DNA of 21,211 nucleotides from NCBI GenBank assembly GCA_905202055.1, contig CAJKQK010000034.1:1-21211 (forward strand). The letters run 5' to 3'. The notes below the pieces were generated by a model. The model ran no database searches and was not told the origin of the DNA. It saw only the letters and a list, made by a program, of their open reading frames with translations. The DNA comes from an uncultured Oxalobacter sp. Its GTDB lineage: Bacteria; Pseudomonadota; Gammaproteobacteria; Burkholderiales; Burkholderiaceae_D. Below are positions 7,229 to 14,514 of the stretch, piece by piece. The stretch's first letter is position 1. Each line of letters begins with the position of its first letter. The position numbers and the translations under genes are program-made.

Positions 7229-9799
7229 TTATTTGATTCTCAACACATCGATCATATCCGTTTCGAACCGGATCTGTGCGCGGGGATGCTGGAGCATGTC
7301 GCTATCGATCAGGAAAATGTCTTCGATACGTTCTCCCAAAGTCATGATTTTAGCAGTATGCAGGTTGACCTTGTAGCGTGAAAAGACCAGGGCAATGGCA
7401 TACAGCAGTCCGGGACGGTCATTGGCCGTGACCGAGAGGACGAAATTCTTTCCACTCGCGTCCGGCCTCAGATCCAGCGTCGGGGCAATCGGGAAAGAAC
7501 GGGATTTCCGTGAAAGCCGGGCTTGCAGGGGCGGAGGCAGAGGTGCGGTCGTTTTCAGCAGTTCCGTCAATTCATGTTCGACCAGCGTGATGATGTCACG
7601 ATAGTTTTTCTCGAATCCCTGCCTGGTCACCAGGAAGGTATCGAGTGCGTAATCATGGTTCGTCGTATGGATTTTTGCGTCCAGAATACTGAAATTCTTT
7701 CGGGCGAAATAACTGCAGATCAGTGCGAACAGATCTGGCCGGTCAAGAATGTAAACGGTGACCTGCAAGCCTTCCCCGATCGGCGAGAGACGGCACTTGA
7801 CGACAGGTTCTGCTGCGTTGAGGCGGTAATACAGCGTCCGGGTCTGCCATGCGATATCGGACGCATCGTGACGCAGAAAATAAACGATGTCGAGCTCCTT
7901 CCAGAATTCATCTTCCGCATGTTCGGGCAGCCCGTACAGCCTCAATGTCGCCTGCGCTTCTTTCTGGCGGATTTTAAGCTCGTGATCGACAGAAATGTCT
8001 TCGCCACCAAGAACACGCAGGGTAAGATGGAAGAGGTCTTCCATCAGTTTGCTCTTCCATGCGTTCCAGATTTGCGGGTTGGTGCCGCGTATATCGGCGA
8101 CCGTCAGGAGAAAAAGAGCTCTCAGGTGGCGTTCGTCCCTGACGATATCGGCAAAATGACGAATCGTTTCAGGATCGGACAAGTCTTTTTTCTGGGCGAC
8201 CTGCGACAGGGTGAGATGTTCTTTCACCAGAAAGACGACCAGTTCCGTGTCCTCTTCAGACAACTCATGCCGCACGCAAAATTCCCTTGCGTCTTCCATG
8301 CCGAGAATGGAATGGTCTCCGCCCCTGCCTTTGGCAATATCGTGGAAAAGGGCTGCGATATACAAAAGCCAGGGTTTTGAAAAACCGGCCATCAGCTGGC
8401 TGCACAAGGGATTCTCATGGGCATATTCAGACAGTGAAAAACGGTGAACGTTGGACACGACGGTCAGGATATGCTGATCGACCGTGTATTGATGAAACAG
8501 GTCGTGTTGCATCTGTCCGACGATCTTTCCGAAGTTCGGCAGATACCGGCCCAGAATCCCCAGCTCATTCATATGTTGCAAGGCTCTTGCAGCAAAGCGG
8601 GATGACTGGATGATCTGAAGGAAGATACGGCGGTTGGCCGGATCGTTTCTGAACGTGTCGTCGATATTTATGCGGGCGTGCCACAAGTTGCGGAGTGTCC
8701 GGGCCGTCATGTTTTTCAGTTCCGTACTGTCAGACAGCAAAAGGAAGACTTCCAGCAATGCGGATGAATGGTTCACAAAAACATCGTCATCGACGATATC
8801 GATCAGGCCGTTTACGTCATTGAATCGCTCGTTGATCTTGTTGGCCTGATAGGGCTTTGGAAACAGCCATGCACGCATGTTTTGCAGCAGGATCATGTTC
8901 AGCTGCACGACCGTATGGGCGGCCCGGTAGTATTGCTGCATCATGTGTTCACTGGCGCGACGGGCGTCGAGCGGTTGCCCGTTTTCCCTGAAACCGAAGG
9001 TTTCCGCAACGGGAATCTGGACGTCGAACAACAATTTGTCTTCACAGCGTTGAGTCTGGATATGCAGACGGATACGGATGTCCTTGAATGCTTCTTCCGT
9101 TTTTTTCAGTTGTTGTGCTTCGGAAGGCGTCAGAAGACCGCGCCGGGCGAGCTGGTTCCATGAGTGGCCCAGTTTTGCCGCTTTAGCCATCCATAAAATG
9201 ACCTGGAGATCCCGGAGTCCCCCCGGGCTTTCCTTGCAGTTGGGTTCCAGACTATAAGGCGTATCACCAAACTTGACGTGACGCTGCCGTGTTTCCAGCA
9301 TTTTCGCAATGAAAAATGCGGACGGGTTCATCCGGGCGTTGTATCGCTCTCTCATCAACTGGAACAACTTCCGGTTTCCCGTAATATAGCGGGCTTCCAG
9401 AAGGCTGGTCTGGACAGTGATGTCGTTAGCCGATTCTTCCAGACATTCACCAATCGTCCGGACGCTGTGCCCGATAGTCAGCCCCAATGTCCAGAACAAC
9501 TGGATAAGCGATTCCAGCTTTGCCTGCAAGACCTGATCCGGACTTTTCTCCAGAAGGATCAGAACATCCACGTCCGAATAGGGATAAAGCTCGCCACGCC
9601 CATATCCTCCGACGGCAATCAGGACGGAATCGAATGGGAGATCAAGATTTTTCCATGCTTCCCCCAAAACCTGATCGACGTTCTTGCAAAGCGTTTTCAG
9701 CAGATGCTGCGGGTGGGGATGTTCCCTGTATTCGGCAATAGCCGATTCCCGTAATTGCATCAAACGCTTTTTCAGTGAAACGTCGGGTTGGTTTGGCAC
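7229..9799 (-). CDS. glnD: PII uridylyltransferase / uridylyl-removing enzyme
   Basis: GlnD is the cell's glutamine sensor. It attaches UMP to PII proteins when nitrogen is scarce and removes it when glutamine is plentiful, controlling glutamine synthetase and NtrB/C. The 856-residue product is full length. An N-terminal nucleotidyltransferase domain carries GGYGRGELYPYSDVDVL (residues ~64-80, metal ligands D77 and D79). A central HD hydrolase domain has FHDIAKGRGGDHS (H486/D487, H497). Two C-terminal ACT domains (about 675-755 and 785-856) bind glutamine. The start is GTG at 9797-9799, nine bases after the map stop, with no clear ribosome binding site, suggesting coupling to map. Its nitrogen role fits an organism that also carries a formamidase locus nearby, though the two loci are separate transcripts. 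Confidence 0.97.
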   Translation of the reverse strand: MPNQPDVSLKKRLMQLRESAIAEYREHPHPQHLLKTLCKNVDQVLGEAWKNLDLPFDSVLIAVGGYGRGELYPYSDVDVLILLEKSPDQVLQAKLESLIQLFWTLGLTIGHSVRTIGECLEESANDITVQTSLLEARYITGNRKLFQLMRERYNARMNPSAFFIAKMLETRQRHVKFGDTPYSLEPNCKESPGGLRDLQVILWMAKAAKLGHSWNQLARRGLLTPSEAQQLKKTEEAFKDIRIRLHIQTQRCEDKLLFDVQIPVAETFGFRENGQPLDARRASEHMMQQYYRAAHTVVQLNMILLQNMRAWLFPKPYQANKINERFNDVNGLIDIVDDDVFVNHSSALLEVFLLLSDSTELKNMTARTLRNLWHARINIDDTFRNDPANRRIFLQIIQSSRFAARALQHMNELGILGRYLPNFGKIVGQMQHDLFHQYTVDQHILTVVSNVHRFSLSEYAHENPLCSQLMAGFSKPWLLYIAALFHDIAKGRGGDHSILGMEDAREFCVRHELSEEDTELVVFLVKEHLTLSQVAQKKDLSDPETIRHFADIVRDERHLRALFLLTVADIRGTNPQIWNAWKSKLMEDLFHLTLRVLGGEDISVDHELKIRQKEAQATLRLYGLPEHAEDEFWKELDIVYFLRHDASDIAWQTRTLYYRLNAAEPVVKCRLSPIGEGLQVTVYILDRPDLFALICSYFARKNFSILDAKIHTTNHDYALDTFLVTRQGFEKNYRDIITLVEHELTELLKTTAPLPPPLQARLSRKSRSFPIAPTLDLRPDASGKNFVLSVTANDRPGLLYAIALVFSRYKVNLHTAKIMTLGERIEDIFLIDSDMLQHPRAQIRFETDMIDVLRIK

Positions 9800-9808
9800 G
9801 ATATTGGA

Positions 9809-10618
9809 TTATTTCTGTTTTGCAAAATTGGGGGGTGGCGGCATATCGGGTGAAACCGTCAATACTTCATACCCGGTATCCGTAACCAGAATCGTATGCT
9901 CCCACTGGGCAGAAAGACTTCTGTCTTTCGTCCTGATCGTCCAGCCGTCCGGCATGGCGCGAATGGATTTGCCACCGGCATTGATCATCGGTTCGATCGT
10001 GAAAATCATGCCGGGTTTCAGTTCCGCCAGCGTTCCCCGTCGGCCGTAATGCAGAACCTGCGGTTCTTCATGGAATTCAAGGCCGACGCCATGACCGCAG
10101 AATTCACGCACGACACTGTAGCCGGCGTTTTCGGCATAATCCTGAATGACATAACCGATATCACCCAGATGAGCACCCGGCTTCACTTCCATAATGCCGA
10201 GCCACATGCATTCATAGGTGATTTTCGCGAGGCGTTTGGCCATAATCGATGGGTCGCCCGCGAAATACATGCGGCTCGTGTCTCCGTAATACCCGTCTTT
10301 AATCACGGTAATATCGATATTGATGGAATCGCCTTTTTTCAGCAGTTTGTTGAAATTGGGTATGCCGTGACAGACGACATCGTTTAATGAAATACAGGTC
10401 GCATTGGGATAAGGGGTATAGCCGGGTGGGCAATAATTCAACGGTGCCGGAACGGCGTCGTGTGCGACAATGAATTCATGGCAGAGCTTGTCGAGCTCGC
10501 CAGTGCTGACGCCCGGTTTGACGAAAGGAGCGACGTAATCAAGCACTTCAGCTGCCAGCTGGCAGGCTTTTCGGATGCCTTCGATTTGTTCGGCGTTTTT
10601 GATGGGAATAATAGCCAT
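9809..10618 (-). CDS. map: Type I methionine aminopeptidase
   Basis: This enzyme removes the initiator methionine from new proteins with small second residues, after deformylase has acted. It is a 269-residue cytosolic dinuclear metalloprotease of the pita-bread fold. All five metal ligands align with the E. coli enzyme at a constant +5 offset: D102 (INIDITV), D113 (GDTS), H176 (CGHGVG), E209 (TIEPM) and E240 (QWEH). Catalytic H84 (CHG) is also present. The C-terminus carries a Pro run (PPPP) and a basic tail. The ATG at 10616-10618 sits about 40 bases downstream of a TATAAT on the minus strand. It is the first gene of a map-glnD-pseudouridine synthase run; in many proteobacteria map and glnD are adjacent. 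Confidence 0.97.
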   Translation of the reverse strand: MAIIPIKNAEQIEGIRKACQLAAEVLDYVAPFVKPGVSTGELDKLCHEFIVAHDAVPAPLNYCPPGYTPYPNATCISLNDVVCHGIPNFNKLLKKGDSINIDITVIKDGYYGDTSRMYFAGDPSIMAKRLAKITYECMWLGIMEVKPGAHLGDIGYVIQDYAENAGYSVVREFCGHGVGLEFHEEPQVLHYGRRGTLAELKPGMIFTIEPMINAGGKSIRAMPDGWTIRTKDRSLSAQWEHTILVTDTGYEVLTVSPDMPPPPNFAKQK

Positions 10619-10656
10619 TGTGATCTTGTAAATGCGGAGAATGGATTCAAAGCATT

Positions 10657-10662
10657 ATTATA
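10657..10662 (-). promoter_or_regulatory. -10 element of probable map-glnD promoter
   Basis: The minus strand reads a perfect TATAAT, 38 bases before the map start codon. No good -35 is present at 16-18 bases; the best, TTATCC, matches only half the consensus. It lies back to back with the tRNA promoter about 70 bases away, giving a divergent promoter region. Confidence 0.5.
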
Positions 10663-10726
10663 AGCCACACGCAAAAAGAAGGATAAAAACACGATTGATG
10701 TGGCGCTAGGTATCCGGGATGTTTCC

Positions 10727-10735
10727 TGCTATAAT
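10727..10735 (+). promoter_or_regulatory. Extended -10 promoter of tRNA-Ser
   Basis: TGCTATAAT is a perfect extended -10 element (TGnTATAAT). Transcription would start near 10742, about 24 bases before the mature tRNA. The -35 region is poor, as is common for extended -10 promoters. Confidence 0.65.
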
Positions 10736-10765
10736 TTTGAGCTCGGCAAATTGTTGCTCCAAAAC

Positions 10766-10856
10766 GGAAAGGTGGCAGAGTGGTCGAATGCGCCTGACTC
10801 GAAATCAGGTATACGGTAACCCCGTATCCAGGGTTCAAATCCCTGCCTTTCCGCCA
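10766..10856 (+). tRNA. tRNA-Ser, anticodon CGA, CCA encoded
   Basis: A complete class II tRNA. The acceptor arms GGAAAGG (10766-10772) and CCTTTCC (10846-10852) pair fully, followed by discriminator G and an encoded CCA. The anticodon stem CCTGA/TCAGG holds the loop CTCGAAA with anticodon CGA, reading UCG serine codons. A long variable arm (TACGG/CCGTA) is present, as required for tRNA-Ser, and the T arm is CAGGG-TTCAAAT-CCCTG. It is a single-gene unit with its own promoter and terminator. Confidence 0.97.
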
Positions 10857-10918
10857 AACACATAATGTGATTGTGCCCGGTTACTGCGCCGGTCCACTCA
10901 GGTGAGTATATTTATATC

Positions 10919-10955
10919 AAAAAAGCGTACTGATGTTTTTTCAGTACGCTTTTTT
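10919..10955. terminator. Bidirectional rho-independent terminator
   Basis: A perfect 15-base-pair inverted repeat: an A-run followed by GCGTACTGA, a seven-base loop (TGTTTTT), then TCAGTACGC and a T-run. The A/T ends give a U-tract on both strands, so it can stop tRNA-Ser transcription rightwards and the repeat-protein gene (stop at 10977) leftwards. Confidence 0.92.
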
Positions 10956-10976
10956 CATTTTTGAACAGGGCTGAAA

Positions 10977-11381
10977 TTAATTGCCTTGTCCGGATTCTGT
11001 TCTGGCTTCGCGCGCTTTCTGGTGTGCGCCGGAAATGTTGCTTTTCCTTTCCATGATCCCGTCTTTTTGTTTTTGACGGGCAGCTTTGGCGGCAGGGTCT
11101 GTTTTGGCTTTCTTATGCGCGCCGGCTATTTCTTTTTCCCGTTCCATCCGGCCTTCTTTTTGTTGCTGTCTGGCTTTCCTTGTTGCAGGATCTCTTTGTG
11201 CTTTTTTATGTGCGCGCGCTACGTTTTCTTTTTTGGAACGGATTCCATCGGCTTGTTTTTGTCTCATTTCAGCGCGAGTCTGATCTGTGCTGACGGATGC
11301 ATCTGCCGGTTCCTGGGCGTGCGCCATTCCAAGACAAGCTGCCAGAGAAGTTGTTACAAGTGTCAGTATCACTTTTTTCAT
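10977..11381 (-). CDS. Small exported protein with 31-residue basic repeats, function unknown
   Basis: I do not recognise this 134-residue protein. The start at 11379-11381 is set by GGAGG nine bases upstream (11391-11395); the frame is open further upstream but that part has no signal sequence and is rejected. The N-terminus MKK plus a hydrophobic stretch is an export signal. Two readings are possible: signal peptidase I cleavage after AHA (residue 22), or a lipoprotein signal, because LAAC at 13-16 fits a lipobox. The rest is almost entirely two full 31-residue repeats and one partial one (residues 40-70, 71-101, 102-~127), rich in Lys, Arg, Gln and Ala, each with a conserved R-Q-x-Q...G...AH-x-KA pattern. 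It is likely helical and strongly charged. It is probably transcribed alone; a strong terminator follows its stop. Confidence 0.8.
   Translation of the reverse strand: MKKVILTLVTTSLAACLGMAHAQEPADASVSTDQTRAEMRQKQADGIRSKKENVARAHKKAQRDPATRKARQQQKEGRMEREKEIAGAHKKAKTDPAAKAARQKQKDGIMERKSNISGAHQKAREARTESGQGN
11001..11264 (-). repeat. Tandem ~93-bp coding repeat (2.8 copies)
   Basis: The 31-residue protein repeat corresponds to in-frame 93-base units at 11172-11264, 11079-11171 and a partial 11001-11078. Conservation is clearer in protein (R-Q-x-Q, G, AH-x-KA, D-P-A) than in DNA, so the duplication is not recent. Confidence 0.75.
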
Positions 11382-11470
11382 GCCGTAATTCCTCCGTTTG
11401 TGATTGAAAAATACAGAAAAACAGTCATGCGCTGACCCGCGACAGATTTCACTGGTCAACATGATCCTGC

Positions 11471-11510
11471 TGATCCCGTCACTATTTTTAATGATTTGAC
11501 GGGGTATCAG
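11471..11510. other. Imperfect inverted repeat between channel and repeat-protein genes
   Basis: CTGATCCCGTCA and TGACGGGGTATCAG pair through a two-base bulge around a ~15-base A/T-rich loop. On the minus strand no T-run follows, so it is not a convincing terminator for the channel gene. It could be an operator or an mRNA structure in front of the repeat-protein gene. Confidence 0.35.
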
Positions 11511-11556
11511 TTTGTTTCTTGTCAATTTCCGGAAAGCAAGGATTTCAATTGAATTC

Positions 11557-12603
11557 TCAGGTTTTTGTTTCCTGATCCAGAATGACTGTCTGCGTCGGAT
11601 AAGGCATTTCCGAACCGTTTTTCCGGACGATGTCGATAATCGAAAGGTAAACGTCTTCCTGTACCTGAAGCCACTCTTTCCAGACAGTCGTTTTTGTAAA
11701 ACAATAGACAAGTATGTTGAGGGAAGACGCACCGATCTGGTTGAAGTTGACGATGAGTGGCTGGCTTTGGTCGATACCGTCGTTTTTCTCGAGCATTTCC
11801 TTTATCTGGCTGATGATGGGTTTTATCTTGCCCGAGTCGTTACAAAGGATTCCAATGGAAAAGTTGATCCGCCAGTTGAGCATTCTTCCCGGGTTTTCGA
11901 CAGAGATGGACGAAAACAAATAGTTGGGAACGTATAACGGGCGGTTCTGGAAAGTCATGATTTTCGTGATTCTCCAGCCGATTTCGACGACAGTCCCTTC
12001 TATTTGCCGGTCCGGGGAACGTATCCAGTCGCCTATATTGAAGGGACGGTCGAAATAAAGCATGACGCCAGAAAAAAGGTTGGAGAGGATATCTTTCCCG
12101 GCCAGACCGATGGCAATGCCTCCGATGCCGCCAAACGTCAGCAAGCCCGCAAAGCTCAGGCCGAAATGTTCTCCGAATACAAGCAGGATCGATATCACAC
12201 TGACGATTTTTATGGCTTTGGTGATGAACTGGGCCGACGTCGTGTTTTTTCCTGTATTGACCAGATATTTTCTGAACTGGTCGGCGAAGATAAACGATTC
12301 CTTGATGGACAGGGCGACAACGGCCAGAAGGTATAAAAAACTGATTTCTTTCGGCGTGACAAACGTGATGTGATGGATTTCGATGAAACGCCTCAGCAGT
12401 TTGCCGATCAGGTAAAGCAAAAAGAAGGCAATTGCCACGCGTGTAATGTGAAACGGGATTTTGTTGCGAAACCTTTTCATGCGCAGACACAGATAGACAA
12501 TTGCCAGCACTCCCATGAGCGCAAGGATGGCTACCTGATGCTGGTCGGTCATGGTATTGGCCAGAAATACCGAGTCGAGGCTTGTTAATTTATCTTCCAT
12601 CAT
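11557..12603 (-). CDS. MscS-family mechanosensitive ion channel
   Basis: MscS-type channels open under membrane tension to release solutes after osmotic downshock. The 348-residue protein has about four hydrophobic helices (near 23-41, 52-72, 86-104, 128-150). The Gly/Ala-rich pore helix follows (FGGIGGIAIGLAGKDIL, ~157-173), then LFSGVMLYFDRPFNIGDWI, the hallmark junction to the cytoplasmic beta domain. The motif YVPNYLFSS and the NW-R-I pattern further on support the family. Extra N-terminal helices resemble the larger E. coli paralogues (YnaI/YbdG type) rather than MscS itself. Two adjacent ATGs at 12603 and 12600 are possible starts, neither with a clear ribosome binding site. It lies 175 bases upstream of the repeat-protein gene on the same strand; co-transcription is possible but unproven. 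Confidence 0.9.
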   Translation of the reverse strand: MMEDKLTSLDSVFLANTMTDQHQVAILALMGVLAIVYLCLRMKRFRNKIPFHITRVAIAFFLLYLIGKLLRRFIEIHHITFVTPKEISFLYLLAVVALSIKESFIFADQFRKYLVNTGKNTTSAQFITKAIKIVSVISILLVFGEHFGLSFAGLLTFGGIGGIAIGLAGKDILSNLFSGVMLYFDRPFNIGDWIRSPDRQIEGTVVEIGWRITKIMTFQNRPLYVPNYLFSSISVENPGRMLNWRINFSIGILCNDSGKIKPIISQIKEMLEKNDGIDQSQPLIVNFNQIGASSLNILVYCFTKTTVWKEWLQVQEDVYLSIIDIVRKNGSEMPYPTQTVILDQETKT

Positions 12604-12937
12604 GCGGTTTCGAGAACGTAAAACAGAATTTTTCAGCGGATATTCGGGGAATTGGCCGATATCGGTGTGCCAGGTGGTGAAGAAAAGGATTCATCCCCAC
12701 TGTTGAGTACCATTCTATTGAGTGTCATACGACGTCATTTATTTTTTATTAAAAAACGTGTCGATGAAATCCATCGGTCAAGACTGGAAGGCTGCCGGAT
12801 ATGCCCGACAGATGCTTTGGCGGGGTACACTGTATCAGTCTCGGCTGGCAAAAAATTTTCATGGACAGACGAATATGATTCATAATGGAATGACAGCTAA
12901 CAAACCGCCAGTCTCATCCGGGAAAAAGGGAGGTCAG
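12604..12937. other. 334-base intergenic region between divergent genes
   Basis: This region separates the MscS-type gene (-) from the unknown 178-residue gene (+) and should hold both promoters. A weak plus-strand candidate is TTGAGT (12718) with TATTTT 16 bases later (12740). The plus frame stays open from 12722 into the next gene, but the translation looks non-coding. No RNA gene or repeat was seen. Confidence 0.4.
12928..12933 (+). promoter_or_regulatory. Ribosome binding site fixing the start at 12938
   Basis: GGGAGG, followed by T, lies four bases before the ATG at 12938, a near-complete match to the anti-Shine-Dalgarno. The earlier in-frame ATGs (12875, 12890) lack such a site. Confidence 0.7.
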
Positions 12938-13474
12938 ATGATAGTCGAGGAATCGTTTGGAAACTTCATTAACGTCTATGTTGACGGTTACGTTTTTACG
13001 GCTGACCGTGAAAAACGTCAGTGGGATTTCGGAGATGGCGACAACACTCCTGAACGCCTGAATGCCGAGTCATCACGTCGGGGCATGACCGGGGATGAGT
13101 TCACGCAACATTACCGGAATATCTGCCATGCCGTTGCCGGATGGGAAGGAAGTCAATGGGCATACCGGTACAACGTCGTTGCGATGGAGGGAAGTTCCAC
13201 ACAGATGCTTCAGGATGTGTTCGATCATGTCGAGGAAATGATTTCCAGAAGCGGGGCCGGGCAGGACAAAAGCAAATGTGAAACTATCTTGAAAACGTAT
13301 GCCTCACGTCCGATGATCCGGTCTAACGGCATGCGGATCATGAAATATATTGTCGGTACAGAAGACGTGAACAAGCGCCGTATTGTGTATCAAATGGATG
13401 AGTTGACGCCATTTGAGATCGAATCCCTGATTCCTGCAGAAGTCTTGCAACGTTCCGTTAACAGGAACAAATGA
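12938..13474 (+). CDS. Hypothetical protein, 178 residues
   Basis: Not recognised. From the ATG favoured by its ribosome binding site the protein is 178 residues, soluble-looking, with no signal peptide or membrane segment. It begins with a short beta-like stretch (NFINVYVDGYVF), then a charged region with DFGDGDN, a Trp-containing middle (AGWEGSQWAYRYNVVAMEG), a single Cys after an acidic helix, and a basic C-terminal part. The frame is open 72 codons further upstream (to 12722), and starts at 12875 or 12890 would add 16-21 residues. A good terminator lies 24 bases after the stop, so it is a single-gene unit. Coding status is supported by the ribosome binding site, terminator and length; no function can be assigned. 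Confidence 0.65.
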   Translation: MIVEESFGNFINVYVDGYVFTADREKRQWDFGDGDNTPERLNAESSRRGMTGDEFTQHYRNICHAVAGWEGSQWAYRYNVVAMEGSSTQMLQDVFDHVEEMISRSGAGQDKSKCETILKTYASRPMIRSNGMRIMKYIVGTEDVNKRRIVYQMDELTPFEIESLIPAEVLQRSVNRNK

Positions 13475-13497
13475 ATTTTTTCCGGTTCACTATTTTT

Positions 13498-13525
13498 CAA
13501 AGCCGCACGAGGCGGCTTTGTTTTT
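13498..13525 (+). terminator. Rho-independent terminator of the 178-residue gene
   Basis: CAAAGCCGC pairs with GCGGCTTTG around the loop ACGAG (9 bp stem, five GC pairs) and is followed by TTTTT. On the other strand the hairpin is followed by A's, so it acts only rightwards. Confidence 0.88.
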
Positions 13526-13558
13526 CAGCTGTCTTTCAATTGAAAAAACAGGGCCTGT

Positions 13559-14038
13559 TCACCACTTGCCGGCCAGTATGAGAAAACCGGGAAGCCATGC
13601 CGTCACGATGCCTTCGACGATCGCAAGGTATGGTACGAATTTGCCCAGGTTTTTTTGTAGCGTTCCTTCGATGAAACCGGTAAACCAGAGAATTCCCCAT
13701 GCAATCCAGATGACCGCCATGCGCATGTCATCCGAAGCGGCCAGCATGGCACAGGGAATGGTATTGATGGCGACAAACAGGGAGTATATGCCATAGGGTT
13801 TCAGGTTCAGGTTGAAAATATTGTTCGCGGCCACAAAAAGGTAGGTGAAAGCAAAGAGCAAGCCTGTGCCTGCCGCATAGTAATCTCCTTTGTAAATGGC
13901 AACGAAATTGATGAAGGTGAGCAGGAAACCGACAATGACGTTTAACGTCGCCGTGGATTTTTTGTCCACTTTCAAAAGTTGGCAGGCGCCATTGTTGATC
14001 AGTACGATTCCGACGAAAAGCAAAGTCACTCCAAGCAT
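13559..14038 (-). CDS. AmiS/UreI-family amide or urea channel
   Basis: This family forms small inner-membrane channels for short amides and urea, such as UreI of Helicobacter and AmiS next to aliphatic amidases. The 159-residue protein is almost wholly hydrophobic with about six membrane helices. Family-like features are the N-terminal VGIVLINNGACQLL, the aromatic-rich second half with AWGILWFTGF, and the C-terminal helix ending WLPGFLILAGKW. The ribosome binding site AAGAGG lies six bases before the ATG. It is the third gene of the fmdA-fmdB operon, with a 70-base gap. From that context the likely substrate is formamide. UreI is gated by acid in Helicobacter; nothing here shows whether this one is. 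Confidence 0.85.
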   Translation of the reverse strand: MLGVTLLFVGIVLINNGACQLLKVDKKSTATLNVIVGFLLTFINFVAIYKGDYYAAGTGLLFAFTYLFVAANNIFNLNLKPYGIYSLFVAINTIPCAMLAASDDMRMAVIWIAWGILWFTGFIEGTLQKNLGKFVPYLAIVEGIVTAWLPGFLILAGKW

Positions 14039-14057
14039 AGGGAACCTCTTTCGAATA

Positions 14058-14084
14058 TTTCCTGTCCTCCTGACCGACAGGGAA
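14058..14084 (-). promoter_or_regulatory. Hairpin in the fmdB-amiS intercistronic gap
   Basis: In the minus-strand transcript CCTGTC pairs with GACAGG around a nine-base loop; two further U-A pairs lie beyond one mismatch. No T-run follows. It ends just before the ribosome binding site of the channel gene, so it may adjust its translation or protect mRNA ends. Confidence 0.5.
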
Positions 14085-14108
14085 GGGAATGGGCCCGTTT
14101 ATTGAATG

Positions 14109-14444
14109 TCAGTGCGAAATCATCCAGGGGCGTGAACCACCTGTTTTAAGGGCTTTTTCGGATGTTTCCGTGGACTTTTTGTTTGTGGAGCAGCAACTGC
14201 AGCCTGGACCGTGAACACTGGATTTGTATTGTTCCAGTGTTTTCGGTTCGTGTCGGCTACGTTCGTTTACTTCATGCATCATCACGGTTTTTTTTCCAAG
14301 CCATGTGGTTCGCGGTGCAGAATGGATAACCCGTTTTGCACCGGTTTGACAGGCAGGGCACCATGCGGGTGAGTTCCTGTCGGCGATGGTCCGCAGCACG
14401 GTAAAAATACCGCAGCTTTCACATTCGTATTCATATATGGGCAT
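14109..14444 (-). CDS. fmdB: FmdB zinc-ribbon protein
   Basis: FmdB-type proteins are small zinc-ribbon regulators found next to formamidase; in Methylophilus FmdB is thought to regulate the operon. The 111-residue product starts at MPIYEYECESCG, with AAGAGG six bases before the ATG. The upstream open frame is non-coding and overlaps fmdA. Zinc ligands are C8/C11 and C29/C32, a four-cysteine ribbon. A less usual feature is the second cluster CSCC (C82, C84, C85), followed by a Ser/Thr/Lys-rich tail ending RPWMISH. The extra cysteines could bind metal or allow redox sensing (inference). It lies between fmdA and the amide channel in the same operon. Confidence 0.9.
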   Translation of the reverse strand: MPIYEYECESCGIFTVLRTIADRNSPAWCPACQTGAKRVIHSAPRTTWLGKKTVMMHEVNERSRHEPKTLEQYKSSVHGPGCSCCSTNKKSTETSEKALKTGGSRPWMISH

Positions 14445-14477
14445 ATTGGGCCTCTTGAAAACCGGTTGTCGTTTTTC

Positions 14478-14499
14478 ACGGACAGGCAAACCTGTCCGT
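14478..14499 (-). promoter_or_regulatory. Perfect hairpin in the fmdA-fmdB intercistronic gap
   Basis: ACGGACAGG and CCTGTCCGT form a perfect 9-bp stem with a four-base loop. On the transcribed minus strand it is followed by GAAAAAC, not T's, so it is not a standard terminator. A role in mRNA stability or in lowering downstream expression is plausible. Confidence 0.65.
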
Positions 14500-14514
14500 T
14501 CCCGATTTATCGGA

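Noticed and set aside
7523..8380. 285-residue plus-strand open frame inside glnD
   Set aside because: Antisense to the central part of a full-length GlnD; a by-product of codon use.
11382..11732. N-terminal extension of the repeat protein to 11732
   Set aside because: It would bury the signal sequence and overlap the channel gene; GGAGG before the ATG at 11381 gives a better start.
12722..12937. Upstream extension of the 178-residue protein to 250 residues
   Set aside because: No ribosome binding site at the earlier starts and a non-coding-looking translation; a near-consensus site precedes 12938.
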